Shown here: piece by piece, positions 1-8,600 of the stretch
How the letters are laid out: each line of letters begins with the position of its first letter
Numbering within the stretch: the first letter of the stretch is position 1
Assembly: GCF_014648495.1 (NCBI RefSeq)
Contig: NZ_BMRF01000016.1
Span: 62,001-126,000 of the forward strand
Origin: Actinomadura cremea
GTDB lineage: Bacteria > Actinomycetota > Actinomycetes > Streptosporangiales > Streptosporangiaceae
Direction: 5' to 3'
DNA length: 64,000 nt
Translations under genes and position numbers: made by a program
The notes under the pieces: model-generated
Seen by the model: the letters and a program-made list of their open reading frames with translations, nothing else
Told to the model about the DNA's origin: nothing
Databases searched by the model: none

Positions 1-531
1 GCCGCGCTCGTCCCGCGGCAGGGATCGGGCGGCGGCCTCGACCGGGACGCGGTCCTCGGCCGCGCCCAGGAGCTGCTGCCGCCGCACATGGTCCCGGAAC
101 TGCTCGTCGCGCTGGACGCGCTGCCGCTCACCGCCAACGGCAAGGTCGACCGGACCGCGCTCGCCGCGTCCGCCGCCGCCGAGGCGGGCCGGGCGGACGC
201 GGCGGACGCCGAACCCGAGACCGCCCTGGAGAGGGTGCTGGCCCGGATCGTCGCCGAGGTGCTGGGGAGGGACCGCGTCGGCGCGGACGCCGACTTCTTC
301 GCCCTCGGCGGCGACTCCGTTCTCGCCACGACGGTCGTCGCGCGGCTCCGCGAGGCCCTGGACACCGGCGCGCTGCCGGTGCGGGTCCTGTTCGCCGAGC
401 GGACGGTCGCGCGCGTGTGCCGGCGGTTCGCCGAACTGGAGGAGACACCCGGACGTCTGGAGGCGGTCGCCGCGATCTGGCTGGAGGTCGAGGCGCTGTC
501 CGAGGAGGAGATCGCCGCCCGCCTCGGGTGA
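1..531 (+). CDS. NRPS, C-terminal fragment (end of A domain + PCP), MbtB-like
   Basis: The reading frame is open from base 1, so the 5' part of the gene lies outside the window. What is seen is the end of an adenylation domain, with the A10 motif NGKVDR at about residue 46, followed by a carrier domain with the phosphopantetheine site GGDS at about residue 104. The protein ends in a short tail without a thioesterase. PCP plus a tail reading EETPGRLEAVA resembles the end of MbtB-type phenyloxazoline/thiazoline synthetases (ArCP-Cy-A-PCP). I infer that this enzyme loads salicylate and makes the salicyl-oxazoline/thiazoline start unit that feeds the NRPS at 5676. Its own substrate cannot be read because the pocket residues lie outside the window. 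Confidence 0.85.
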   Translation, partial: AALVPRQGSGGGLDRDAVLGRAQELLPPHMVPELLVALDALPLTANGKVDRTALAASAAAEAGRADAADAEPETALERVLARIVAEVLGRDRVGADADFFALGGDSVLATTVVARLREALDTGALPVRVLFAERTVARVCRRFAELEETPGRLEAVAAIWLEVEALSEEEIAARLG

Positions 532-547
532 CGCGGGCGGTGGGGGA

Positions 548-1891
548 TCAGCGGGGCTCGGGCTCGGCGTCCATCGGGGCGCCGGGACCGGGCCCCGTGC
601 CCGTGCCCGTGCCCGTCCCGTCGTCGTCGGCGGCGTCGGCATCGGCGGCGGACCCGAGCGTCGCCGTGCGCAGTCCCGTGAGGGTGAGCGCGAGCGAGAG
701 GGCCAGGACGGCGCTGACCGTCCCGTACACGACGATGGCGGCGCCCGGAGCCAGGTAGCGGCCGAGGGCCCCGGCGCCGATCGCCCCGACGGCCTCGCCG
801 CCGGTCTCCTGCGCCGCCCAGAGCGCGTTGACCCGGCCGAGGTGGGAGGAGGGCGTGTGCGTCTGGATGAGCCCGTACCGCAGGATCTCCTCGATCGACG
901 CGACGAACCCGTACCCGAACAGGATCGCGACGGCGACCGCGGGATGCCCGGCGAAGCCGAGGCAGGCGAGCGCGACGAACCCCAGGACGGACGCCGTCAG
1001 CAGCGCGAACCCCGGCCGCCTGGACCGTCCCGCCCATCCACTGGTGATCGACGCCAGCACCGCCCCGCACGCGGGCGCCGCGTACAGCAGCCCGACGGTG
1101 GTCGGCCCGCCGCCCAGGGAGTGCTCGGCGAACGCCGGCATCAGCACGGGGATGCCGCCCGCGACCATGAACAGCAGGCCGAGCAGCATCAGGGAGCCGA
1201 CGACGCGGTGGGTGGCGACGAAGTGCAGCCCGGAGCCGATGGCGCGCAGCGGGTTCCGCTCGGCGGCCTCCGCGTCGTCGGGCGGCAGCGCCGGGAGCCG
1301 GGTCAGCAGGGTGACGGTGCCGAGGGTGCCGAGCGCGGCCGCCGCGTAGTTCCAGCCGACGCCGAACGCCGACACCACGACGCCGCCGAGGGCGGGCGAC
1401 AGCATCGAGCCGAGCCGGACGGTCAGCGCGTTCAGCGCGCCCGCCGCGACGAGCTTCTCGGGACGGATGAGCGCGGGCGTCGCGGCGAGCAGCGCCGTGA
1501 CGCTGACGCCCGTCGCGAGGCCGTCCCACGCGGCGAGCACGTAGAGGGCGGCCAGGGACGGGGACGGCAGGAACGCGTTCAGGGTCAGCAGCGCGAACCC
1601 GATCCCGGCGAAGATCCGCGCCCGCACCATCAGCCGCCGCCGGTCGTTGCGGTCGGCGAGCACGCCGCCCCACAGGAATCCGGCCAGCAGCGAGAAGCCC
1701 GTGGTCGAGGCCACCCCGCCGACGTGCACGGTCGAGTCGGTCATGGCGTAGACCTGCACGGGCAGGGCGACCGCGAGCATCCCGATCCCGACGACCGAGA
1801 CGGTGCGGGCGACGAACACGTCGCGGAACGGCCTGCTCTCGCGCAGCGGGCTGACGTCCATGGCCAGACGCTTGGCTTTTTCCCGGAGCAT
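548..1891 (-). CDS. MFS siderophore exporter (EntS-like)
   Basis: A 447-residue major facilitator with about 12 hydrophobic segments. The N-terminal stretch (FVARTVSVVGIGMLAVALPVQVYA, residues about 28-50, followed by the A-type motif GGVLADRNDRRRL) matches the enterobactin exporter EntS subfamily. It most likely exports the finished apo-siderophore across the cytoplasmic membrane. The ATG lies just below an iron box (1923-1941) shared with the divergent panD, so iron repression is expected. The cytoplasmic C-terminus is low-complexity (Asp-rich, then alternating Gly-Thr and Gly-Pro encoded by a 6-bp repeat at about 594-616). Convergent with the NRPS fragment ending at 531. Confidence 0.88.
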   Translation of the reverse strand: MLREKAKRLAMDVSPLRESRPFRDVFVARTVSVVGIGMLAVALPVQVYAMTDSTVHVGGVASTTGFSLLAGFLWGGVLADRNDRRRLMVRARIFAGIGFALLTLNAFLPSPSLAALYVLAAWDGLATGVSVTALLAATPALIRPEKLVAAGALNALTVRLGSMLSPALGGVVVSAFGVGWNYAAAALGTLGTVTLLTRLPALPPDDAEAAERNPLRAIGSGLHFVATHRVVGSLMLLGLLFMVAGGIPVLMPAFAEHSLGGGPTTVGLLYAAPACGAVLASITSGWAGRSRRPGFALLTASVLGFVALACLGFAGHPAVAVAILFGYGFVASIEEILRYGLIQTHTPSSHLGRVNALWAAQETGGEAVGAIGAGALGRYLAPGAAIVVYGTVSAVLALSLALTLTGLRTATLGSAADADAADDDGTGTGTGTGPGPGAPMDAEPEPR

Positions 1892-1922
1892 CGTCGGGGT
1901 TCTCCTCGGGAGGGGGAATAGC

Positions 1923-1941
1923 TAAGGTAAGCCTAGCCTTA
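1923..1941. promoter_or_regulatory. Iron box (IdeR/DmdR operator) between exporter and panD
   Basis: A 19-bp imperfect palindrome, TAAGGTAAGCCTAGCCTTA, matching 14 of 19 positions of the actinobacterial iron-box consensus TTAGGTTAGGCTAACCTAA. It sits in the 76-bp gap between the exporter and panD start codons, so it can control both directions. Confidence 0.8.
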
Positions 1942-1967
1942 GTTGGTCTTGAGAAAGAGGGCTAGTC

Positions 1968-2390
1968 GTGCAGCGCGTGCTGATGAACGGAAAGATCCAC
2001 CGTGCGACTGTGACACAGGCGGACCTGCACTATGTCGGGTCGCTGACGATCGATGCCGAGCTGATGGCCGCCGCCGACATCGTGGAGGGCGAACAGGTCC
2101 ACGTCGTCGACATCACCAACGGGTCCCGGCTCGTCACCTACGCCATCACCGGGGAGGCGGGCAGCGGGGTCATCGGGATCAACGGCGCCGCGGCCCGCAT
2201 CGTGCAACCCGGCGACCTGGTGATCATAATCACGTACGCGGCCGTCGAGGACGCCGACCGCGACGGGCACCGGCCGCGCGTCGTGCACGTGGACGGCGCC
2301 AACCGCGTCGTCGCGCTCGGCGACGACCCGGCCGAACCGGTCCCGGGGGCGCCCACCGCCGGACGCGACGCGCAGTACGCCGGGCGGTGA
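1968..2390 (+). CDS. panD: Aspartate 1-decarboxylase (pro-enzyme), beta-alanine supply
   Basis: A 140-residue pyruvoyl enzyme precursor that converts L-aspartate to beta-alanine. The Gly24-Ser25 self-cleavage site (HYVGS) is present, as are Lys9, Tyr22, Arg54 and Tyr58 at the family positions, so it should be active. The GTG start has GAAAGAGG about 8 bp upstream. The usual role is pantothenate synthesis. Here it is first in an iron-box-controlled operon and overlaps the aryl-AMP ligase by GTGA. It therefore more likely supplies beta-alanine for NRPS module 2 at 5676, whose binding pocket looks beta-alanine specific. The C-terminus is about 20 residues longer than in typical PanD and Pro/Gly-rich. 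Confidence 0.93.
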   Translation: MQRVLMNGKIHRATVTQADLHYVGSLTIDAELMAAADIVEGEQVHVVDITNGSRLVTYAITGEAGSGVIGINGAAARIVQPGDLVIIITYAAVEDADRDGHRPRVVHVDGANRVVALGDDPAEPVPGAPTAGRDAQYAGR

Positions 2391-4024
2391 CCGCGGTGAC
2401 CGCAACGAACGCGCCGGCCGGACCGCCCGCGCCCGCCGAGCCGGCGCCGGACGGCTTCACGCCCTGGCCGAAGGAGCTCGCGGACCGCTACATCGCCGAG
2501 GGCTACTGGGGCGACCGCCTCCTCGGCGACGTCCTGAACCCCGATGTCCTGCGCGACGACCCGGACCGCGTCGCGCTCGTCGCCGGCGACGAGCGGCTGT
2601 CGTACGCCGAGCTGGACCGGCGCGCCGACCGCGCCGCCGCGGGCTGGCTGCGGCTCGGCGTCCGCCGCGGCGACCGCGTCGTCGTCCAGCTCCCGAACTC
2701 CGCCGGGTTCGTCGTCACCTTTCTGGCGCTCGTGCGGATCGGTGCCGCGCCCGTCCTCGCGCTCCCCGCGCACCGGGAGAGCGAGATCGGCTACCTGTGC
2801 GAGCTGGCGGAGGCCCGCGCGTACGCCGCCGCCGACCGGGACGGCGCGTTCGACTACCGCGAGATGGCCCGCGCCCTGCCGGTCGAGCACGTCGTCATCG
2901 AGGGCGACGCGGCGGAGTTCACCGCGCTCGCCGACCTGGACGCCGACCCCGTCGAGACGGACCGGCCCGACCCGGCCGACGTCGGGGTCTTCCTGCTGTC
3001 GGGCGGCACCACCGGGCTGCCGAAGCTGATCCCGCGGACGCACCGCGACTACGTCTACAACCTGGAGGCCAGCGCCGAGGTGTGCGGCTTCGGCCGCGAC
3101 ACCGTCTACCTCGTGGTGCTGCCGGCCGCGCACAACTTCGCGCTCGCCTGCCCCGGCATCCTCGGCGTCCTCGCGACGGGCGGGACGGTCGTGCTCGCGC
3201 CGTCGGGCTCCCCGGACGAGGCGTTCCCGCTCATCGAACGGGAACGCGCCACCGTCTGCGCGGTCGTCCCGCCGATCGCGCTGCTGTGGCTGGACGCCGT
3301 GTCGTGGGCCGAGGAGGACGTGTCGTCCCTCGAGCTGCTGCAGGTCGGCGGCGCCAAGTTCGCCGCCGAGCGCGCCGCCGAGGTGCCGGAGACGCTCGGC
3401 TGCCGCGTCCAGCAGGTGTTCGGGATGGCGGAGGGGCTGCTCAACTACACGCGGCTCGACGACGCCCGCGAGCTGGCCGAGCAGACCCAGGGACGGCCGC
3501 TGTCCCCGGCCGACGAGATCCGCGTCGTGGACGCCGACGGCGCCGACGTCGCGCCCGGCGAGGTCGGGGAACTGCTCACCCGCGGCCCGTACACGCTGCG
3601 CGGCTACTACCGGGCGCCCGAGCACAACGCGCGCTCCTTCACCCCCGACGGCCTCTACCGCACCGGGGACCTCGTACGGCGGCTGCCGTCCGGCCACCTG
3701 GTCGTCGAGGGGCGCGAGAAGGACCAGATCAACCGGGGCGGCGACAAGGTCTCCGCGGAGGAGCTGGAGAACCACCTGCTCGCCCACCCGGCCGTGCACG
3801 ACGCCGCGGTCGTCGGCATTCCCGACGCGATGATGGGGGAGCGGACGTGCGCGTTCCTCGTCGTCCGCGACACGGCCCCGGCGCTGTCGGAGATCAAGGA
3901 GTTCCTGCGCGGGCGCGGCCTCGCCGCCTACAAGTTCCCGGACCGCATCGAGACCGTCGAGACGTTCCCCCGCACCCCGGTCGGCAAGATCAGCAAGAAG
4001 GAGCTGGCCGCCCGCGTCACGTGA
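2387..4024 (+). CDS. Salicylate-AMP ligase (aryl acid adenylation, MbtA/YbtE/DhbE family)
   Basis: A stand-alone aryl-acid adenylating enzyme of 545 residues that activates the aryl starter and loads it on an aryl carrier domain. The core motif SGGTTGLPK is at about residue 205, GMAEG at about 347, and the C-terminal lysine motif is [10 protein letters not shown]. At the specificity loop ([10 protein letters not shown]) residue 255 is Cys. Known salicylate activators carry Cys here, whereas DHB-activating DhbE has Ser240, so salicylate is favoured and agrees with the adjacent salicylate synthase. The GTG start at 2387 overlaps the panD stop (GTGA), indicating translational coupling. In-frame codons continue upstream inside panD but are only read-through. 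Confidence 0.92.
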   Translation: MTAVTATNAPAGPPAPAEPAPDGFTPWPKELADRYIAEGYWGDRLLGDVLNPDVLRDDPDRVALVAGDERLSYAELDRRADRAAAGWLRLGVRRGDRVVVQLPNSAGFVVTFLALVRIGAAPVLALPAHRESEIGYLCELAEARAYAAADRDGAFDYREMARALPVEHVVIEGDAAEFTALADLDADPVETDRPDPADVGVFLLSGGTTGLPKLIPRTHRDYVYNLEASAEVCGFGRDTVYLVVLPAAHNFALACPGILGVLATGGTVVLAPSGSPDEAFPLIERERATVCAVVPPIALLWLDAVSWAEEDVSSLELLQVGGAKFAAERAAEVPETLGCRVQQVFGMAEGLLNYTRLDDARELAEQTQGRPLSPADEIRVVDADGADVAPGEVGELLTRGPYTLRGYYRAPEHNARSFTPDGLYRTGDLVRRLPSGHLVVEGREKDQINRGGDKVSAEELENHLLAHPAVHDAAVVGIPDAMMGERTCAFLVVRDTAPALSEIKEFLRGRGLAAYKFPDRIETVETFPRTPVGKISKKELAARVT

Positions 4025-4035
4025 CGCGACGTGGA

Positions 4036-4081
4036 AGCGGCGCGCCGCCCGCCCCGTGTCGGGGACGGGCGGCGCGCCGCT
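4036..4081. terminator. Strong GC hairpin between convergent genes
   Basis: A perfect 16-bp inverted repeat (arms 4036-4051 and 4066-4081) with an inner CCCC/GGGG extension. It lies between the stop codons of the salicylate-AMP ligase and the convergent salicylate synthase. It probably acts as a bidirectional terminator. There is no T tract, as is common in high-GC actinobacteria. Confidence 0.8.
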
Positions 4082-4094
4082 ACAGGGCCACCGG

Positions 4095-5564
4095 CTACCG
4101 GGAGAGGGGGACGACGTGCGGCGCGATGCTGGACAGCTTCTCGCACGTCTCCTCGTACTCGCGCTCCGGCGTGGAGCCGCTGACGATGCCCGCGCCCGCC
4201 CGCAGCCACGCCCGCCCGTCCCGGCTGTAGAGAGCGCGCAGGACCAGCGCCGAGTCGAGCGCGCCGTCGTGCGACACCGCGAGGACGGCGCCCGCGTACA
4301 GGCCGCGGTGCTCCTCCAGCCCGCCGATCGCCTCGATCGCCGCCGGCTTCGGGATGCCCGACGCCGTCACCCCGGGGAACAGCGCGTCGAGCGCGTCCCA
4401 GCACGTGCGGCCGGGCGCCAGCACGCCGCTCACGCTGGAACCGAGATGCTGGACGCTGCCCCGCTCCTTCACCGTCATGAACCCGGTGACCCGGACGCTG
4501 CCCGGCGCGCACACCTCGTTCAGCTCGTCCTGCGATGTGCGGACCGACACCGCGTGCTCGAAGATCTCCTTCGGGTCGCTCTCCAGTTCCCGCCGCGTCC
4601 GGGCGTCGGCGTCCGCGCCGCGCCCGAACGCCCGCGTCCCCGCGAGCGGCTGCGTCATCACGGTGCCGTCCGCCTCGACGCTCGCGAGCACCTCCGGGCT
4701 GAACCCGGTGGCCTGGAAGCCGTCCAGGTCCAGCAGGAACGACCGCGCCGGAGTGTTCGCGGCGCGCCCCCGGACGTACGTCGCCGGGACGTCCACCGGG
4801 TACGGGACGTCCAGCCGCCGGGAGACGATCACCTTCTGGTACCGGCCCGCGCCGATGTCGGCCACGGCCCGCGCGACCCGTGCCCGGTACGCGTCCCCGC
4901 CGGCCCGCACGTCCACCGGGGACGCCGCCGCGGGCGCGGGCGCCCCGCCCGCCGCGACCAGCTTCGCGACCCGCTCGATCTCGTCGGCGTCCACGCCGGT
5001 GATGAGCGCGCGCCCGTCCCGGACCAGGACCTCGACGCGCGGCACGACGAGATGCGCGAGCCGCCCCTCCGCAGGGGAATCGTTGCGCCGCTCCGCAGGG
5101 GAATCGTTGCGCCGCTCCGCAGCAGTACCGTTGCGCCGCTCCGCAGCAGTACCGTTGCGCCGCTCCGCAGCAGTACCGTTGCGCCGCTCCGCAGCAGTAC
5201 CGTTGCGCCGCTCCGCAGCAGTACCGTTGCGCCGCTCCGCAGCGAATTCGAACGCGATCCATCCGTAGGCGTTCCACACCGGCAGCGGCGCCGCGGCGAA
5301 GGCCGCGCGCAGCGCCTCCGCGGGACGCCCCGTCCACGGTGCGGACTCGGGTTCCGCCCCCGGCCATCGGGCGCGGACCTCACCGTCCTCCAGGACCACC
5401 TCGCCGAGCGTGCCGCCCGCGAACGTCCACGAGCCGGGCCGCTCGTAGACCACATGGTCGTCGAACAGCCCCGAACCGGCCAGCCCGGCCATCACGGCCA
5501 GGGGGTCGGCGGAGATCTCCACGACCGTTCGCGTGGGCTCTTCATACGTGACACCGATGGACAA
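4095..5564 (-). CDS. mbtI: Salicylate synthase (MbtI/Irp9 family) with internal 8-residue repeats
   Basis: A chorismate-utilising enzyme that makes salicylate from chorismate via isochorismate. The C-terminal half is diagnostic: general-base Lys244 in YQKVIVSRR (MbtI Lys205), then GTRAFGRG, KEIFEHAVSVR, FMTVKERGSVQHLGS, FPGVTASGIPK and EREFEETCEKLS-like motifs. TTG at 5564 is preferred because AAGGGAG lies 9 bp upstream. A longer TTG start at 5603 would abut the iron box. Odd feature: after the AYGWIAFEF strand, the loop found in MbtI is replaced by about seven copies of A-E-R-R-N-G/D-T/S-A/P, encoded by a 24-bp tandem repeat. The enzyme supplies the substrate for the salicylate-AMP ligase. 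It is divergent from the big NRPS across two iron boxes. Confidence 0.93.
   Translation of the reverse strand: MSIGVTYEEPTRTVVEISADPLAVMAGLAGSGLFDDHVVYERPGSWTFAGGTLGEVVLEDGEVRARWPGAEPESAPWTGRPAEALRAAFAAAPLPVWNAYGWIAFEFAAERRNGTAAERRNGTAAERRNGTAAERRNGTAAERRNGTAAERRNDSPAERRNDSPAEGRLAHLVVPRVEVLVRDGRALITGVDADEIERVAKLVAAGGAPAPAAASPVDVRAGGDAYRARVARAVADIGAGRYQKVIVSRRLDVPYPVDVPATYVRGRAANTPARSFLLDLDGFQATGFSPEVLASVEADGTVMTQPLAGTRAFGRGADADARTRRELESDPKEIFEHAVSVRTSQDELNEVCAPGSVRVTGFMTVKERGSVQHLGSSVSGVLAPGRTCWDALDALFPGVTASGIPKPAAIEAIGGLEEHRGLYAGAVLAVSHDGALDSALVLRALYSRDGRAWLRAGAGIVSGSTPEREYEETCEKLSSIAPHVVPLSR
5067..5242. repeat. 24-bp tandem repeat inside the salicylate synthase gene
   Basis: Seven full copies of a 24-bp unit (ctccgcag...cgttgcgccg) starting at 5067, 5091, 5115, 5139, 5163, 5187 and 5211, plus an 8-bp partial copy. 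The first two copies share one variant (aggggaat) and the other five are identical (agcagtac). The unit length keeps frame and encodes an eight-residue charged repeat. Confidence 0.97.
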
Positions 5565-5606
5565 GGCAGCCAACTCCCTTTCGCCGGGCCGGGGGTCACC
5601 CAAAAC

Positions 5607-5625
5607 TTAGGTAAGCCTAACCTTG
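5607..5625. promoter_or_regulatory. Iron box upstream of salicylate synthase
   Basis: TTAGGTAAGCCTAACCTTG matches the actinobacterial iron-box consensus at 15 of 19 positions. It lies 43 bp upstream of the salicylate synthase start and faces a second box 10 bp further on. The region is the divergent promoter for the starter-acid gene and the NRPS. Confidence 0.85.
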
Positions 5626-5635
5626 TGTGATTTTC

Positions 5636-5654
5636 GTAGGCAAGGCTAACCTAA
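5636..5654. promoter_or_regulatory. Iron box upstream of the NRPS
   Basis: GTAGGCAAGGCTAACCTAA matches the iron-box consensus at 16 of 19 positions. It ends only a few bases before the earliest possible NRPS start (GTG 5661). This supports one of the downstream start codons and repression by iron-loaded IdeR/DmdR. Confidence 0.87.
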
Positions 5655-5675
5655 CCGTCGGTGGTGCAGCCGACA

Positions 5676-8600
5676 ATGAAAGAGTTGAGCGTGCAGGATC
5701 AGCAGACCAGCATCGGCGACACGGCGACCCGGCGACGCGAACTGATGAGGCGGATGATGGCGGAGGCGGGCCTCGGCCCGGGAGCCGCCCGCCTCGCCGC
5801 CCGCGGGCACGACGGCCCCGCCCCCCTGTCCCACGCGCAGCAGAGCATGTGGCTGCACCACAGGACGTTCCCGGACAGCGCCGCGTACAACGTCTGCCTC
5901 CTCGTCCGCATGGACGGCGCCCTGGACACCGCCGCCCTGGAAGAAGCCCTACGCGGCCTGATCCGCCGCCACGCGATCCTCCGCACCCTCTACCGCGACG
6001 CGGACGGGCACGGCACCGCCCGCGCGGACGGCGCGCCGGGCTCGATGGGGGCGGTGCCCGGTTCGGCCGGCCCCGGAGGCTCGGACGGCCCGGCACCCGC
6101 GTCCGGCCGGCCCGCGGGCGCGGGAGGCCCGGCTGCGGGCGACGCCGCACACGGGAACGGGTCGTCCCGGGCTCCGGACGGGGTCGGGGCCGTGCAGGTC
6201 GTGACGGACGACGACTCGCTCGACCTCACTCCCGTCGAGTGCGCCGACGCCGGCGCGCGCGCGGCCGAGCTGGCGGCGCGGGCCTTCGACCTGCGAACCG
6301 AGCGGCCGATCCGGCTCGAGCTGCTGCGGCTCGGGCCCGGCGAGCACGCGCTCGTCCTCGTCGTGCACCACATCGCCTGGGACGGGATGACGTGGGGCTC
6401 GCTGTCGCGCGACCTGTCGGCCCTCTACCGCGCGGCCGTCACCGGCGAGCCCGACGGGCTGCCCGCCCTCGACGTCCAGTACGCCGACTTCGCCGAGTGG
6501 GAGCAGAAGCAGCCGGTCGCCGAGGACGACCTGGCCTTCTGGCGGGAGCGGCTCGACCCGCCGCCCGCGCCGCTCGACCTGCCCGCCGACCGGCCGCGCG
6601 GCGCGACCGCGTCCGAGCGCGGCGGGCGCCGGGCCCGGCGGTTCGACGACGACGTCACCGAGGGGATGCGCGAGCTCGCCGCGGAGGAGAACCTCACCTC
6701 CTACATGGTGATGCTCACCGCGTACGCGACGCTGCTGCACCGGTACACCGGGACGGACGACGTCGCGATCGGGTCCGCGGTGATGAACCGGGAGCACGCC
6801 GAGGTCGAGCGGCTCGTCGGCAACTTCGGCAACACGCTCGTCCTGCGCGCCGACCTGGCCGGCGCGCCCACGTTCCGGGAGGCGCTGCGCCGTGTCGGGC
6901 GGACGGTCTCCGACGCGTTCGCCCACCAGTCGGTGCCCTACGACCGGATCGTGCGGGACCTGCGCCCGGCGCGGGTGGGCGGCCGGTCCCCGTTCTTCGA
7001 CACGATGCTGCTGTTCCTCGCCCAGGAGATCGGCGAACTCGACCTGCCCGGCGTCACGTCGAGCTGGACGCACGTCCACAACGGCACGACGCACTTCGAC
7101 CTGTCGCTGGAGGCGTTCGTCCGGCCGCACGGCATGACGGTCGAGGCGACGTTCCGCCGCGAGCTGTTCGACGACGCGCGCATCGACGCGCTGCTCGGCC
7201 ACCTGGAGACGCTGCTCGGCGACGCGCTCGCCGACCCCGACCGCCCGATCGGCGCGCTGGAGGTGACGGACGCGGCCGAGCGGGCCCTCATCGACCGCGC
7301 CAACGCGACGGACGCGCCGCTCCCGGACACGAACGTCGTGGAGCTGTTCACCGCGCAGGCCGCCCGGACGCCCGGAGCGACCGCCGTCGAGGCCCGGGAC
7401 GGCTCCCTCACCTACGCCGAACTGGACCGGCGGTCGTCCGCGCTCGCCGCCGCGCTGCGGGCGCGCGGCGCGGGGCCCGGGGCCGTCGTCGCGCTCGCGC
7501 TGCCGCGCACCCCCGACCTGGTCGTGGCCCTCCTCGGGGTGCTCAAATCGGGCGCCGCGTACCTGCCGCTCGATCTCGAGCACCCGCCCGGCCGCCTCGC
7601 CCACATGCTCGACGACGCGCGCCCCGTCTGCGCCGTCGTCACCCCGGGCACGGCCGCGCTCCTGCCGGAGGGCACGGCCGCGCTCGTCCTCGACGGCCCC
7701 CTGGAGGACGACCCGTCCGCGCCGGCGCCCGTCCGCGGGGACGACCTCGCGTACGTCATCTACACGTCCGGGTCGACGGGCCGGCCCAAGGGAGTGGCGA
7801 TCCCGCACCGCGCCCTCGCGAACTTCCTCCTCGACACCCGCGACCGGCTCCGCCTCGCCCCGGGCGACCGGCTCGTCGCCGTGACGACGATCGCGTTCGA
7901 CATCGCCGCGCTCGAGCTGTACGCGCCGCTGATCGACGGCGCGGCCGTGGTGCTCGCCGGCCGCGACGACGTCCGCGACCCGGCCCGGCTCGCCGGCCTC
8001 CTGCGCGATGCCACGATCATCCAGGGCACGCCGTCCCTGCTGGGCACGCTCGACCCGGCAGCGCTCCGGGGCCTGCGGGTGCTCGTCGGCGGCGAGGCGC
8101 TGCCGCCCGCGCTCGCCGGGACGCTCGCCGGCACGGCGTCGCTCGCCACGAACATGTACGGGCCGACCGAGGCCACGATCTGGGCCACCGCCGCCGACCT
8201 GCCCGGGTCCGGCATCGGTGTCCCGTTCCGCAACACCCGCGCGCACGTCCTGGACCGGCGCCTGCGCCCGGTCCCCGTCGGCGTGCCGGGCGAGCTGTAC
8301 CTCGCGGGCGACCAGCTCGCGCGCGGCTACGTGAACCGCCCCGACCTGACGGCCGAACGGTTCGTCGCCGACCCGTACGGCCCGCCGGGGTCCCGCATGT
8401 ACCGGACGGGCGACCTCGCCCGCCGGGCCCGCGACGGGTCCATCGAGTACCTCGGCCGCACCGACGACCAGGTGAAGATCCGCGGGTTCCGCATCGAGCC
8501 CGCCGAGGCGCAGGCCGTCCTCGCGGCCCGTCCGGGCGTCGAGCAGGCGGCCGTCGTGGTCCGCGAGGACCGGCCGGGCGAGTCCCGCCTCGTCGGCTAC

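Noticed and set aside
5067-5242. CRISPR array
   Set aside because: Units are contiguous with no spacers, in frame inside a conserved enzyme gene, and no cas genes are present.
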